DNA of 64,000 bases from PFJX01 sp964542455. Its GTDB lineage: Bacteria > Pseudomonadota > Gammaproteobacteria > Burkholderiales > Thiobacillaceae. The stretch is from assembly GCA_964542455.1 (NCBI GenBank), contig CAZIUC010000008.1, forward strand, positions 1 to 64,000, given 5' to 3'. The notes beneath the pieces were generated by a model that was not told where the DNA came from, did not search any database, and saw only the letters and a program-made list of their open reading frames with translations. Below are positions 8,300 to 17,080 of this stretch, piece after piece. The position numbers and the translations under genes are program-made. Each line of letters starts with the position of its first letter. Positions within the stretch are counted from its first letter, which is position 1.

Positions 8300-8399
8300 N
8301 NNNNNNNNNNNNNNNNNNNNNNNNNNNNNNNNNNNNNNNNNNNNNNNNNNNNNNNNNNNNNNNNNNNNNNNNNNNNNNNNNNNNNNNNNNNNNNNNNNN
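8300..8399. other. assembly gap of 100 N
   Basis: Exactly 100 N, the usual placeholder for a scaffold join of unknown length. It follows directly on a dispersed palindrome arm, the likely reason the contigs broke here. The joining of the tcdA side and the SEC-C protein side is therefore an assembly inference. Confidence 0.97.
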
Positions 8400-9110
<711 letters not shown>

Positions 9111-9124
9111 AGCGAATCCTTGTT

Positions 9125-9991
9125 TTACAGGTGCAGCAGGCTGGCCGCGATGCCGGCGAACACCGCGCCGCCGAACCAGTTGTTATGAAGGAACGCCTTG
9201 AAGCAGCGCGCGGGATCGCGCTCGCGGATCAAGGTCCAGTGAAAAGCGGCCACGCCGGCGGCCGCGCCCAGCCCGAGGTAGAACGGCCAGCCCAGATGCA
9301 GGCGCGAGCCGACCCAGGCCAGAGTCAGCAGGGTGAGGCCGTAGCACGCCATGACCGCCGTCACATCGTGTCTACCAAAGGTGATGGCCGACGTCTTGAT
9401 ACCGATTTTCAGGTCGTCCGCGCGGTCCACCATTGCGTACTCGGTATCGTAGGCCATCGCCCAGAACACATTGGCCAGCATCAACAGCCAGGCCTCGGCG
9501 GGGATGAAGTCCAGTTGCGCGGCATAGGCCATGGGGATGCCGAAGCCGAAGGCCACCCCAAGGTAAGCCTGCGGCACGGCGAAAAAGCGTTTGGTGAAAG
9601 GGTAACTGGCCGCCAGGAACACGGCTGCAAACGACAAGCCGATCAACAACTTGTTCTGCAACGGCAGGAGCAGCAGGAACGCCAGCAGCGACAGTCCTCC
9701 CGCCAGCCACAGCGCCTCCTTCTCGCTGACCTGGCCGGCGGCCAGGGGGCGGTTTTTGGTACGTTCCACATGCGCATCGAAATGGCGGTCGGCATAGTCG
9801 TTGATCACGCAACCAGCGGAGCGCATCAACACCACACCCAGAGCGAATATCCAGAACACCAGCGGGTCCGGCTCGCCCGCCCCGGACAACCACAACCCCC
9901 ACAGCGTCGGCCAGGCGAGCAGCAGGATGCCGATGGGCTTGTCCAGGCGCATCAGCTTTTCGTAGAGGGAAAGGCGTTCAGTCAGGGTCAT
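9125..9991 (-). CDS. ubiA: 4-hydroxybenzoate polyprenyltransferase
   Basis: 288 residues with about eight membrane helices. It prenylates 4-hydroxybenzoate in ubiquinone synthesis. Both Asp-rich motifs are present: NDYADRHFD near residue 64 and the second in YAMVDRADDLKIG; they bind the Mg-diphosphate of the prenyl donor. Length and the start MTLTERLSLYEKLMRLDKP match UbiA. Its presence indicates ubiquinone synthesis, which matters for interpreting the fumarate reductase at 35.6-39.2 kb. The gene lies 32 bases downstream of the FAD oxidase, across a short tandem repeat. Confidence 0.95.
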   Translation of the reverse strand: MTLTERLSLYEKLMRLDKPIGILLLAWPTLWGLWLSGAGEPDPLVFWIFALGVVLMRSAGCVINDYADRHFDAHVERTKNRPLAAGQVSEKEALWLAGGLSLLAFLLLLPLQNKLLIGLSFAAVFLAASYPFTKRFFAVPQAYLGVAFGFGIPMAYAAQLDFIPAEAWLLMLANVFWAMAYDTEYAMVDRADDLKIGIKTSAITFGRHDVTAVMACYGLTLLTLAWVGSRLHLGWPFYLGLGAAAGVAAFHWTLIRERDPARCFKAFLHNNWFGGAVFAGIAASLLHL

Positions 9992-10016
9992 CGGATTTCG
10001 GATTTCGGATTTCGGA
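9992..10016. repeat. tandem heptamer repeat between ubiA and the FAD oxidase gene
   Basis: GGATTTC occurs three times in tandem and then degenerates (GGAAAT). It fills nearly the whole spacer before ubiA. It could vary in copy number by slippage; no function is evident. Confidence 0.7.
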
Positions 10017-10023
10017 AATAAGG

Positions 10024-11418
10024 TTAATCCGGCAACTTCTTCCCCGGGTTCAACAAGCCCAGCGGATCAAACAATCGCTTCAGGCCGCGCATCAGGTCCA
10101 GGGTGGGGGCATCCACTTCCAGGGGCACGAAATGGCGTTTCTCGCTGCCGATGCCGTGCTCGCCGGAGAGGCTGCCGCCGAGGCCGATCACCGCTTGCAC
10201 CAGGGCGGCGCGGCAGGCGCGGGCGCGTTGCATTTCCTCTTCGTCGCCGTTGTCAACCATGATGTTGACGTGCAGGTTGCCGTTGCCGGCATGGCCGAAG
10301 GCGACGATGGGCAGGCGATAGAAATCGGCCAGCGCGTCGACGGCATTGACCAGGTTGGCCAGGCGGCCTACCGGCACCACCACATCCTCGTTGATCTTCA
10401 GCGGCGCGATGCGCTTCACCGCGTGCGACAGCGACTTGCGTGCGGTCCACAGGCGAACCGTGTCTTGTTTGGTGAAGCCGCTCTGGATTTCCAGCAGGCC
10501 CGCTCCCGCCAACGCCTTTTCCAGGGCGACGATCTGACGCGGCACATCCTCCGGGTCGCCATCGGCTTCCACCATGAGCACGGCCTGGGTACCCGGCGGC
10601 AAGCCGGCGCTTTCAAAAACCCCATCACCGTATTCGCGGATCGCGTCGAGGGAACGGCGGTCCATGAACTCCAGCGCGCAGGGCGTAATCGGCTGATTCA
10701 TCACCCGGCTCACCGCCTCGCAAGCACTCTGGTTATTGGCGTAGCAGACACGCAGAGTGGCCACGGTCTCCGGCGCCGGCAGCAGTTTCAGAGTGGCCCG
10801 GGTGATGAATGCCAGGGTACCTTCGGAGCCCACCAGCAGGCGGGTGAGGTCGTAGGCGGTGGCATATTTGGTGGTACGTCCGCCGGTGTGTATCACGCGA
10901 CCGTCGCCGGTAACGGCGGTCAGGCCCAGCACATGATCGCGGGTGGCGCCGTATTTCACCGCACGGGGGCCCGCGGCATTCATCGCCAGATTGCCGCCGA
11001 TGCGGCAATAGGCGCCGGAACCGGGATCGGGCGCGTACATCAGGCCGTGCTTGCGCGCGAGTCGGTCGATCTCATCGGTAATCACGCCGGGTTCGACCAC
11101 CACCAGGCGGTTCGCCGTATCGATCTCGATGATCTTCTTCATGCACTCGAAGCTCACCACCACGCTGCCCGGCACCGGCATGGCGCCACCAACATTGCCG
11201 GAACCGGCACCGCGCGCGGTCAACGCCAGGCGATGCCGGTTGGCCAGGCGCACGATCTCCACCACCTGTTCATGGCTGCCAGGAAACAGCACCGCTTCGG
11301 GCAGACAGAATTTGGGCGTCTCGTCGCTGCCATAGAGCGCCAGGGTGTCGGCATCGGCGCGCGCCCGCTCCTCGCCGAGGAGGGTCTGGAATTCAGCGAG
11401 GATGGCGGCGGTCAGCAT
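10024..11418 (-). CDS. FAD-linked oxidase, glycolate oxidase GlcD / D-lactate dehydrogenase type
   Basis: 464 residues. The FAD-binding PCMH fold shows the TARGAGSGNVGGAMP pyrophosphate loop and PDPGSGAYCRIGGNLAMNAAG. The C-terminal FAD-oxidase domain has the metal- and substrate-binding FGHAGNGNLHVNI and the signature SGEHGIGSEKR. Such enzymes oxidise D-2-hydroxy acids (glycolate, D-lactate, D-2-hydroxyglutarate) and pass electrons to quinone or cytochrome. No glcE or glcF genes adjoin, which favours a stand-alone D-lactate or 2-hydroxyglutarate-type enzyme. The exact substrate is not decided. Confidence 0.9.
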   Translation of the reverse strand: MLTAAILAEFQTLLGEERARADADTLALYGSDETPKFCLPEAVLFPGSHEQVVEIVRLANRHRLALTARGAGSGNVGGAMPVPGSVVVSFECMKKIIEIDTANRLVVVEPGVITDEIDRLARKHGLMYAPDPGSGAYCRIGGNLAMNAAGPRAVKYGATRDHVLGLTAVTGDGRVIHTGGRTTKYATAYDLTRLLVGSEGTLAFITRATLKLLPAPETVATLRVCYANNQSACEAVSRVMNQPITPCALEFMDRRSLDAIREYGDGVFESAGLPPGTQAVLMVEADGDPEDVPRQIVALEKALAGAGLLEIQSGFTKQDTVRLWTARKSLSHAVKRIAPLKINEDVVVPVGRLANLVNAVDALADFYRLPIVAFGHAGNGNLHVNIMVDNGDEEEMQRARACRAALVQAVIGLGGSLSGEHGIGSEKRHFVPLEVDAPTLDLMRGLKRLFDPLGLLNPGKKLPD

Positions 11419-11444
11419 CGAGCAAACTCCGCCGATTCCACCTC

Positions 11445-11504
11445 TGTAGCGCCGGCATCCTTGCTGGCGTCATTGAAAACAGCCGGCTGGAAGCCGGCGC
11501 TACA
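11445..11504. repeat. inverted pair of TGTAGCGCCGGC palindromic repeat
   Basis: TGTAGCGCCGGC at 11445-11456 faces its exact complement GCCGGCGCTACA at 11493-11504, with further GCCGGC motifs between, as in a BIME-like unit. It occupies most of the 157-base spacer between the FAD oxidase start and the next gene's end. Confidence 0.8.
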
Positions 11505-11575
11505 TGGCGCGTACATGCCCTGCCCCATCTCCTCCCGTCCTGGCGAGTGAAGGAAAAAATGCGGACGGCGGGACT

Positions 11576-12148
11576 TCATCCCAGCGCCGGCTCCACCACT
11601 TCGGCCACGGCCACCAGCGCGTCGGAATCCTGGTAACGCTCATGCACATCCCGCACGGCGGCATCGTAGATCAGCCGATTGAAGGGCGCGGCCATCTGCT
11701 CGCGCATGGCGTGTTTCAAAGCCTGGGTCATCACCTTGTCCAGCGACAGGATGCGGCGCGCGCGCACGATGCCGTCCTCGGCATCCACCAGCGTGATCTT
11801 GAGGCGGGCACGGTCGCCCGGAGCCTCGTTCGGCAATTCGCGTTCATCATCCGGCACGAGATGCACGTTGAAAGACGCATCGGACCATTCGCAGACGTTC
11901 TTGACCTTGTACAGCAGGAAGGCGGCCGGTCCATGGCTGAACAGGCCCACTTCCACATCGGCGTCACGCAGGCCCGTCACTTCCGCCGGGGTGGGCGCGG
12001 GCCAGAACAGCGTCAGTTCGTGCGCGCCGTAGCGGTAGACATAACGCACGCCCTCGTCATAACGATTGTGCTCGGCCGACCAGCGTTCACCCACGGTGGG
12101 CTCCGGCGGCAAGAATTCCGGGCGCGGGAAGGTATGGAGATTTTTCAC
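11576..12148 (-). CDS. protein of unknown function (190 aa)
   Basis: 190 residues, acidic, with no signal peptide and no membrane segment. I recognise no domain. Its start overlaps the stop of the SseB-like gene by four bases (ATGA), so it is cotranslated with it and probably works with it. Codon use looks like the neighbours. Aromatic-rich stretches (ELTLFWPAPTPAEVTGL, AAFLLYKVKNVCEWSDASF) suggest a compact beta fold. Confidence 0.8.
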   Translation of the reverse strand: MKNLHTFPRPEFLPPEPTVGERWSAEHNRYDEGVRYVYRYGAHELTLFWPAPTPAEVTGLRDADVEVGLFSHGPAAFLLYKVKNVCEWSDASFNVHLVPDDERELPNEAPGDRARLKITLVDAEDGIVRARRILSLDKVMTQALKHAMREQMAAPFNRLIYDAAVRDVHERYQDSDALVAVAEVVEPALG

Positions 12149-12582
12149 ACCGCTTCCTCGGGCAATAGCGAGGCCAGCATGGCCACCATGTCGACATCGA
12201 AATCGAAGCCCAGATCCTGGCCGGGGTTGATCGAAAGACCCATATCGGCGCCCATGCGATGCAATATCCAGGAGGCCTCGATAAGCAGGCCGCCGCCGTA
12301 CCCGACACCCTGGTCAGGGAACAGGGCCGTGAATTCCTTGGCTCGTTCCGGCGCGGAGAACGCAATCAACACGCGATTGCCCTCCTCATCCTGGATCACC
12401 ATGGGCCGCGCCTTGGTGGAAAGCTGGAAACCAGCGATGTGATGTTTTTCATCCTGGATCGGAATGAAGATCTGCTGGCCGATCAACTCGCGAGCGAAAT
12501 TTTCGGGCTCGATACGCCCCTCATTCATTTCGATCAGCAGGCGTTCGACTTCATTGCGGGGAGTGTTATCAGAGAAAGTCAT
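12145..12582 (-). CDS. SseB N-terminal domain family protein
   Basis: 145 residues. The core QQIFIPIQDEKHHIAGF followed by PMVIQDEEGNRVLIAFSAPE matches the SseB N-terminal domain pattern (FIPV...G-x-x-L-x-A-F-T). The family was named from enhanced-serine-sensitivity protein SseB; its molecular role is unsettled. It is first in a two-gene overlapping operon with the unknown gene at 11576 and divergent from the TonB receptor gene. Confidence 0.78.
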   Translation of the reverse strand: MTFSDNTPRNEVERLLIEMNEGRIEPENFARELIGQQIFIPIQDEKHHIAGFQLSTKARPMVIQDEEGNRVLIAFSAPERAKEFTALFPDQGVGYGGGLLIEASWILHRMGADMGLSINPGQDLGFDFDVDMVAMLASLLPEEAV

Positions 12583-12644
12583 GGGGAATGCCAGTCAGTA
12601 CGCAAGGCGGGGCAGGATACCACCGCGCCCAATCTGTTGCCTCT

Positions 12645-12680
12645 CAAGTCGTTCGCCGGGGCCGCCCCAAGAACGACTTG
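12645..12680. promoter_or_regulatory. long hairpin between sseB-like gene and TonB receptor gene
   Basis: CAAGTCGTTC pairs with GAACGACTTG, and the loop itself holds GGGG/CCCC, giving a nested stem of about fourteen pairs. It lies 83 bases before the receptor start. No T-run follows on either side. I see no cobalamin or other riboswitch consensus. It may be an RNA control element or a protein-binding palindrome. Confidence 0.5.
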
Positions 12681-12762
12681 GCCGACCTGGGGAGCGGCAC
12701 GGGCATTATTCCCGCGCCCCCCTCGCGCCGGAAGATGGATAGAATCGCCCCCCGGAGATCAT

Positions 12763-14691
12763 ATGCACCTAAAGTTATATTACTTATGCCTAGGTGGCAT
12801 GGCGCTTCTATCGGCGGTATCCGCTCATGCCGACCTCACCGCCATGCCGCTGGAAGCACTGCTCTCCAGCCAAGTCATTTCCGCCTCGCGTTTTTCCCAG
12901 CAGGCACGGGAGGCGCCCTCGGCGGTCAGCATCATCAGCGCGCGCGAGATCGGGGAACATGGCTGGCGCACCCTGGCGGAAGCACTCGCCAGCGTGCGTG
13001 GCAGCGTGGTGGCGAACGACCGCGCCTACAGCTATCTGGGGCCGCGCGGTCTGCTGCGCCCGTCCGACTACAACACTCATGTGCTGATTCTGCTGGATGG
13101 AGTGCGCCTCAACGACAACATCTACCACCAGGGCCCCCTGGGCACCGAGTTCCCGCTCGACCTGGAACTGGTGGAGCGCATCGAATATGTACCCGGCCCA
13201 GGCGCCTCCATTTACGGTAACAACGCATTTCTCGGCGTGGTCAATGTCATCACCCGCAAGGGCGCGGCCCAAACCAGCGGTGAGGCCGGTGTCGAAGCAG
13301 GCAGCCTCGGATGGCGTCGAGCCCGCGCCAGCGTGGGCGGTGGCGACGCTGGCCACGACTGGCTGGTATCGCTCAGCCAGAGCCGCGGCGACGGCATCAA
13401 CCCCTACTCGGACGGGCTGGTCAGCAACGCGATCAATCTTGACGGAGAAAAGAATACCCGGGTCTACACCCGACTGGGCATGGGCGATTTGATGGTTTCC
13501 GCCCTGCTGGCAAAGCGTGAAAAAGCCGACCCGACCGCGCCCTACGGCACCATACCCAACGACCCACGCAGTCACATCAGCGACCAGCACGGCCATCTCG
13601 GCCTGGGTTGGGAATCGGAACTCGCGGCGGGATTGAGCGGCGACTTCCTGGCCGATTACGGCGATTACCGGTTTCAAGGCGATTACCCCTACGCCAATCT
13701 GAACCACGAGACCGCGACCGGCCGCTGGCTCAATCTGCAAGCGCGACTGACCGACACACGCCACGCTAACCATAAATGGGTCTATGGCCTGGAGTGGCAG
13801 CGGGATCTGGAGAAACGGCAGACCGGAGTCGTGAGTGGCAGTGGGGCCGCCTATCTGGATAGCGATACGCGCGGCCATGTCGCCGGCCTTTATGCACAAG
13901 ACGAGTGGCGCTTGAACGACACTTGGCTGCTCAACCTGGGCGCACGCTACGACCATCATTCCAGCTTCGGTGATGCCTTCAACCCGCGACTGGGCCTGAT
14001 CCAGAGAATCGCGCCGCGCACCACCTTGAAGTATCTGGCCGGTACCGCCTACCGGGCGCCCAATACCTATGAACTGAACTACCACGACGGCGGCGTCAGC
14101 CAGAAGGTCAACCCGGCCGGCCTCAGGCCGGAACGCATCCGCACCCTGGAGTTCGTCGCCGAACACGAAACCGGATCCAACTGGCTGCTGACCGGCACCC
14201 TGTTTCAGTACCGTATCCGCGACCTGATCACCCAGATCCTCGACGCTGGCCAACTCATGTTCACCAATCAGGACACGCTCGAATCCAGTGGTATCGGCTT
14301 GCAGGCCGAGCGGCGCTGGGATAACGGCGGGCATTTGCGCCTCAGTGTTTCCCGACAACGCTCGCGCGACGACCAGGGGAACCGCGTCAGCCTCTCCCCG
14401 GAGGTGCTTGCCAAGGCCACCGCCAACCTGCCGTTGGGCGGCTGGAACCTGGGTCTGGAGTGCCATTACGTGGGACAGCGTCAGGACACTGCCGGTGGCA
14501 AGGTCAACGGCTACAACATTACCCATCTCAACCTGATCGCGCCACGCCTGGCCGATCATGGCGAACTCTCCTTGCGCATCCGAAACCTGTTCGACCGCCA
14601 CTACAGCGACCCGGCCGGCGACGAACATAGCCAGGCCTCGATCACACAAGAGGGGCGCGGCATCGAAGCACGCCTCGCCTGGCAGTTCTGA
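12763..14691 (+). CDS. TonB-dependent outer membrane receptor (module A)
   Basis: 642 residues from the ATG at 12763, which follows GGAG with good spacing. The signal peptide ends SAHA-D. The plug domain (about 30-145) opens with a TonB-box-like ALLSSQVISASRFSQQ and contains VPGPGASIYGNNAFLGVVNVITR. The rest is a 22-strand-type barrel ending in ...RLAWQF with the terminal Phe required for BAM insertion. No ligand can be assigned by eye; the shape resembles the iron-complex/cobalamin/unknown receptor group rather than SusC. It overlaps the YfiR-like gene by one base, and that overlaps the GGDEF-EAL gene, so one transcript makes a receptor, a periplasmic protein and an inner-membrane c-di-GMP enzyme. 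Confidence 0.92.
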   Translation: MHLKLYYLCLGGMALLSAVSAHADLTAMPLEALLSSQVISASRFSQQAREAPSAVSIISAREIGEHGWRTLAEALASVRGSVVANDRAYSYLGPRGLLRPSDYNTHVLILLDGVRLNDNIYHQGPLGTEFPLDLELVERIEYVPGPGASIYGNNAFLGVVNVITRKGAAQTSGEAGVEAGSLGWRRARASVGGGDAGHDWLVSLSQSRGDGINPYSDGLVSNAINLDGEKNTRVYTRLGMGDLMVSALLAKREKADPTAPYGTIPNDPRSHISDQHGHLGLGWESELAAGLSGDFLADYGDYRFQGDYPYANLNHETATGRWLNLQARLTDTRHANHKWVYGLEWQRDLEKRQTGVVSGSGAAYLDSDTRGHVAGLYAQDEWRLNDTWLLNLGARYDHHSSFGDAFNPRLGLIQRIAPRTTLKYLAGTAYRAPNTYELNYHDGGVSQKVNPAGLRPERIRTLEFVAEHETGSNWLLTGTLFQYRIRDLITQILDAGQLMFTNQDTLESSGIGLQAERRWDNGGHLRLSVSRQRSRDDQGNRVSLSPEVLAKATANLPLGGWNLGLECHYVGQRQDTAGGKVNGYNITHLNLIAPRLADHGELSLRIRNLFDRHYSDPAGDEHSQASITQEGRGIEARLAWQF

Positions 14692-15203
14692 TGCGCGGCG
14701 TCCTGCTCGCCTGCCTCTTTCTGCTGATGGCACCGCAGGCGCGCGCCGCTCTGGAGGAAAACGAGGTCAAGGCCGCCGTGGTCTATCACCTTTCCCTGTT
14801 CGCCGATTGGCCCCCAAACAGCCCTCGCGCGGAACACTTCAATCTGTGCGTGCTGACCGAGAACGAGAACATGGCGGACACGCTTTCGCGTCTCGGCGGC
14901 AAGACGGTCAAGGGTGTGAGCCTGGTGGTTCGGCGTAAGCGCGCGGAGCACGACTTGAGTATCTGTCAGATGGTTTATCTAGGCGAGATGATCGACGCCG
15001 CGCGTAGCCGCGTCATCGCGCAGCTAGCCGGACAGCCGGTGTTGACCGTGGCCAATTGCGGCGTCCAGATACCGGGCGCGATGGTCTGCCTGGGCATTTC
15101 CGGAGAGCGCGTTTATTTCGATATCGATCTGCCATCGGTGCAACGTGGTGGTCTCCGCCTGGACGCCAGACTGCTACGCCTGGCGCGTAGCGTGGTGCAA
15201 TGA
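14691..15203 (+). CDS. YfiR-like (DUF4154) periplasmic regulator, module A
   Basis: 170 residues with a signal peptide (cut near ARA-A). The YfiR core EVKAAVVYHLSLFADWP and the end LRLDARLLRLARSVV are clear. Cysteines C53, C92, C123 and C133 are present; C53 and C92 are 39 apart, as are the disulfide cysteines C71 and C110 of Pseudomonas YfiR (from memory). YfiR represses the diguanylate cyclase YfiN by binding its periplasmic CHASE8 domain. The downstream transducer here has a matching CHASE8-like domain, so this is inferred to be its repressor or ligand reporter. Start overlaps the receptor's stop by one base; end overlaps the next gene by four. Confidence 0.88.
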   Translation: MRGVLLACLFLLMAPQARAALEENEVKAAVVYHLSLFADWPPNSPRAEHFNLCVLTENENMADTLSRLGGKTVKGVSLVVRRKRAEHDLSICQMVYLGEMIDAARSRVIAQLAGQPVLTVANCGVQIPGAMVCLGISGERVYFDIDLPSVQRGGLRLDARLLRLARSVVQ

Positions 15204-17017
15204 CCCGAAGGCAGGCACCAGACCACGGACGTGGTTGGGACCGCCTCAACTGGCTATCCACCGCGCTGGCACTGGGGATTGCCACGCTGCTGCTGATCTC
15301 CAGCGAAACCGCCTCCCTGCGCGAGGATTTCCAGCATCGCCTGGCCACCCAGGCCAGCCTGATCGCCAGCAACAGCACGGCGGCCGTGGTCTTCCAGGAG
15401 GCGCGGTCCGCGCAAGATAACCTGGACGCCTTCCAACATTCCCCGGAAATTCTCTCCGCCCGCATCCTTCTTCCCGACGGCACGCTCTTCGCCAGCTACC
15501 AGAAGGCCGGCGCGAGCGAAAACGCCCCGTTCTGGGCCGGCCCGCTCGGGATGGATCGCATCGAATACCAGCGGCCGCTCGACCTGGAGGACGTGGAAAT
15601 CGCCGACATCCGCCTGGTCGCCGACCTGAAACCGTTGCGCACCCGCATCATGAGCTTCATCGCCGTGGTGTTCGGCGCCGGCCTGCTCGCCCTGCTCGTC
15701 GCCCAATTGCTCATGGCGCGCCTGCGCCGGGCCATGCGCCGCGCGGAGGACGACATGGTGCACATGGCGCACTACGACGCGCTCACCGGCCTGCCCAACC
15801 GCGCCTTGTTCGAGACCCATACCGCGCAGGTGCTGGCACAAACCGCGCGTGGCGGCGGGCATGCCGCCCTGCTGTTCTTCGACCTCGACAACTTCAAGTT
15901 GGTCAACGACAGCCTCGGCCATCCCATCGGCGACCTCTTGCTCAAGGCGGTGGCCGCGCAACTCGGCCAGGGTGTGCGGCAGACCGACAACCTCTCACGA
16001 CTGGGCGGCGACGAATTCACCCTGCTGGTTGTCGGCGCCGAGCGGCAACAGGCGATCGCCGTGGCGGAACATGTGATCCAGGCGCTGCACCAACCTTTCC
16101 CGGTCGAGGGGCACGAACTCAGCGTCGGGGCGAGCATCGGCATCGCCCTGTTTCCCGAGGATGGCGACAGTGTGGACAAGCTGTTGCGCAGCGCCGACAG
16201 CGCCCTGTATGCAGCCAAGGCGGCGGGCAAGCACACCTGGCGCTTCTTTTCGGCGGAAATGGATCAGCAGGCGCGTGACCGCCTCGCCCTGGAGGCCGGT
16301 CTCCGTCGCGCTTTGGAGCGCGGCGAATTGCGCATGGCCTACCAACCCATCGTCGACATGAGCAGCGGCCGCCAAACCGGCTTCGAGGCGCTGATGCGCT
16401 GGACCTCGCCGGAACTGGGAGAAGTCTCACCCGCCACATTCATCCCGGTGGCGGAAGAAACCGGCCTGATTCACCTCTTCGGCGCCTTTGCCTTGCGCGA
16501 AGCCTGTACCCAGGCCCGGCGCTGGCTGGATGAGGGCCGGGACGATGTGGTCGTCTCGGTCAACGTCTCGGCGCGCCAGTTCTATGGGCACGGCCTGGTG
16601 GACAGCGTGCGCCAGACCCTGAAGAAAACCAATCTGCCACCCAGCCATCTGGACCTGGAAATCACCGAAACCGCCCTGATGGGCGCCGAACAGGAAGTGA
16701 TCGACATCCTCAACGAACTGCATGGCCTCGGCGTCAGCCTCTCGCTCGACGACTTCGGCGTGGGCTACGCCTCACTTTCGCAATTGAAGCGTCTGCCTCT
16801 CCACAAGATCAAGATCGACCGCAGCTTTGTCATGGACATTCCACATGACAGCGACGACGCCGCCATCATCACCGCCATCGTCGGCATGGCCGAAGGACTG
16901 GGGCTCTCCGTGGTGGCCGAGGGCGTTGAGACCCAGGACCAGCAAGCCTTCCTCTCCGCCCTCGGCTGCCGGCGCGGACAGGGCTACCTGTTCGGCAGGC
17001 CGGGGCCGGCGGTGTGA
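15200..17017 (+). CDS. CHASE8-like sensor GGDEF-EAL protein (c-di-GMP synthesis/breakdown), module A
   Basis: 605 residues. TM1 is at about 17-35, a periplasmic CHASE8-like domain at 36-150 (with NSTAAVVFQEARSAQDNLDAF), and TM2 at about 150-172. Unlike YfiN, no HAMP is obvious. The GGDEF domain has intact RLGGDEF at 267-273 and an RxxD inhibitory site (RQTD, 260-263) five residues before it. The EAL domain has FEALMRW near 395, EITETALM and DDFGVGYASL, all catalytic-type. So both synthesis and hydrolysis of c-di-GMP are possible. The periplasmic domain is the likely docking site for the YfiR-like protein encoded just upstream. Confidence 0.92.
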   Translation: MTRRQAPDHGRGWDRLNWLSTALALGIATLLLISSETASLREDFQHRLATQASLIASNSTAAVVFQEARSAQDNLDAFQHSPEILSARILLPDGTLFASYQKAGASENAPFWAGPLGMDRIEYQRPLDLEDVEIADIRLVADLKPLRTRIMSFIAVVFGAGLLALLVAQLLMARLRRAMRRAEDDMVHMAHYDALTGLPNRALFETHTAQVLAQTARGGGHAALLFFDLDNFKLVNDSLGHPIGDLLLKAVAAQLGQGVRQTDNLSRLGGDEFTLLVVGAERQQAIAVAEHVIQALHQPFPVEGHELSVGASIGIALFPEDGDSVDKLLRSADSALYAAKAAGKHTWRFFSAEMDQQARDRLALEAGLRRALERGELRMAYQPIVDMSSGRQTGFEALMRWTSPELGEVSPATFIPVAEETGLIHLFGAFALREACTQARRWLDEGRDDVVVSVNVSARQFYGHGLVDSVRQTLKKTNLPPSHLDLEITETALMGAEQEVIDILNELHGLGVSLSLDDFGVGYASLSQLKRLPLHKIKIDRSFVMDIPHDSDDAAIITAIVGMAEGLGLSVVAEGVETQDQQAFLSALGCRRGQGYLFGRPGPAV

Positions 17018-17023
17018 GGTCAT

Positions 17024-17056
17024 GTAGGATGGGTTGATCGACAGCGAAACCCATCC
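17024..17056. repeat. dispersed TAGGATGGGTT...AACCCATC palindrome
   Basis: GATGGGTT and AACCCATC form an inverted repeat separated by a GATCGACAGCGA-like centre. A divergent copy with the same layout (GATGTGGT / ACCACATC around GAGCGACAGCGA) lies at 63778. It lies between the GGDEF-EAL stop and the ROK kinase start. Confidence 0.75.
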
Positions 17057-17080
17057 ACTCACTAACAACGATCCCACAGC

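Noticed and set aside
12583..12762. Cobalamin riboswitch upstream of the TonB receptor
   Set aside because: No B12-box (GCCACTG-like) or other conserved riboswitch core is visible; only the hairpin at 12645.
12808..14733. A 641-codon open frame on the minus strand
   Set aside because: It is antisense to the module A TonB receptor, whose motifs are clear. No RBS or domain supports it.
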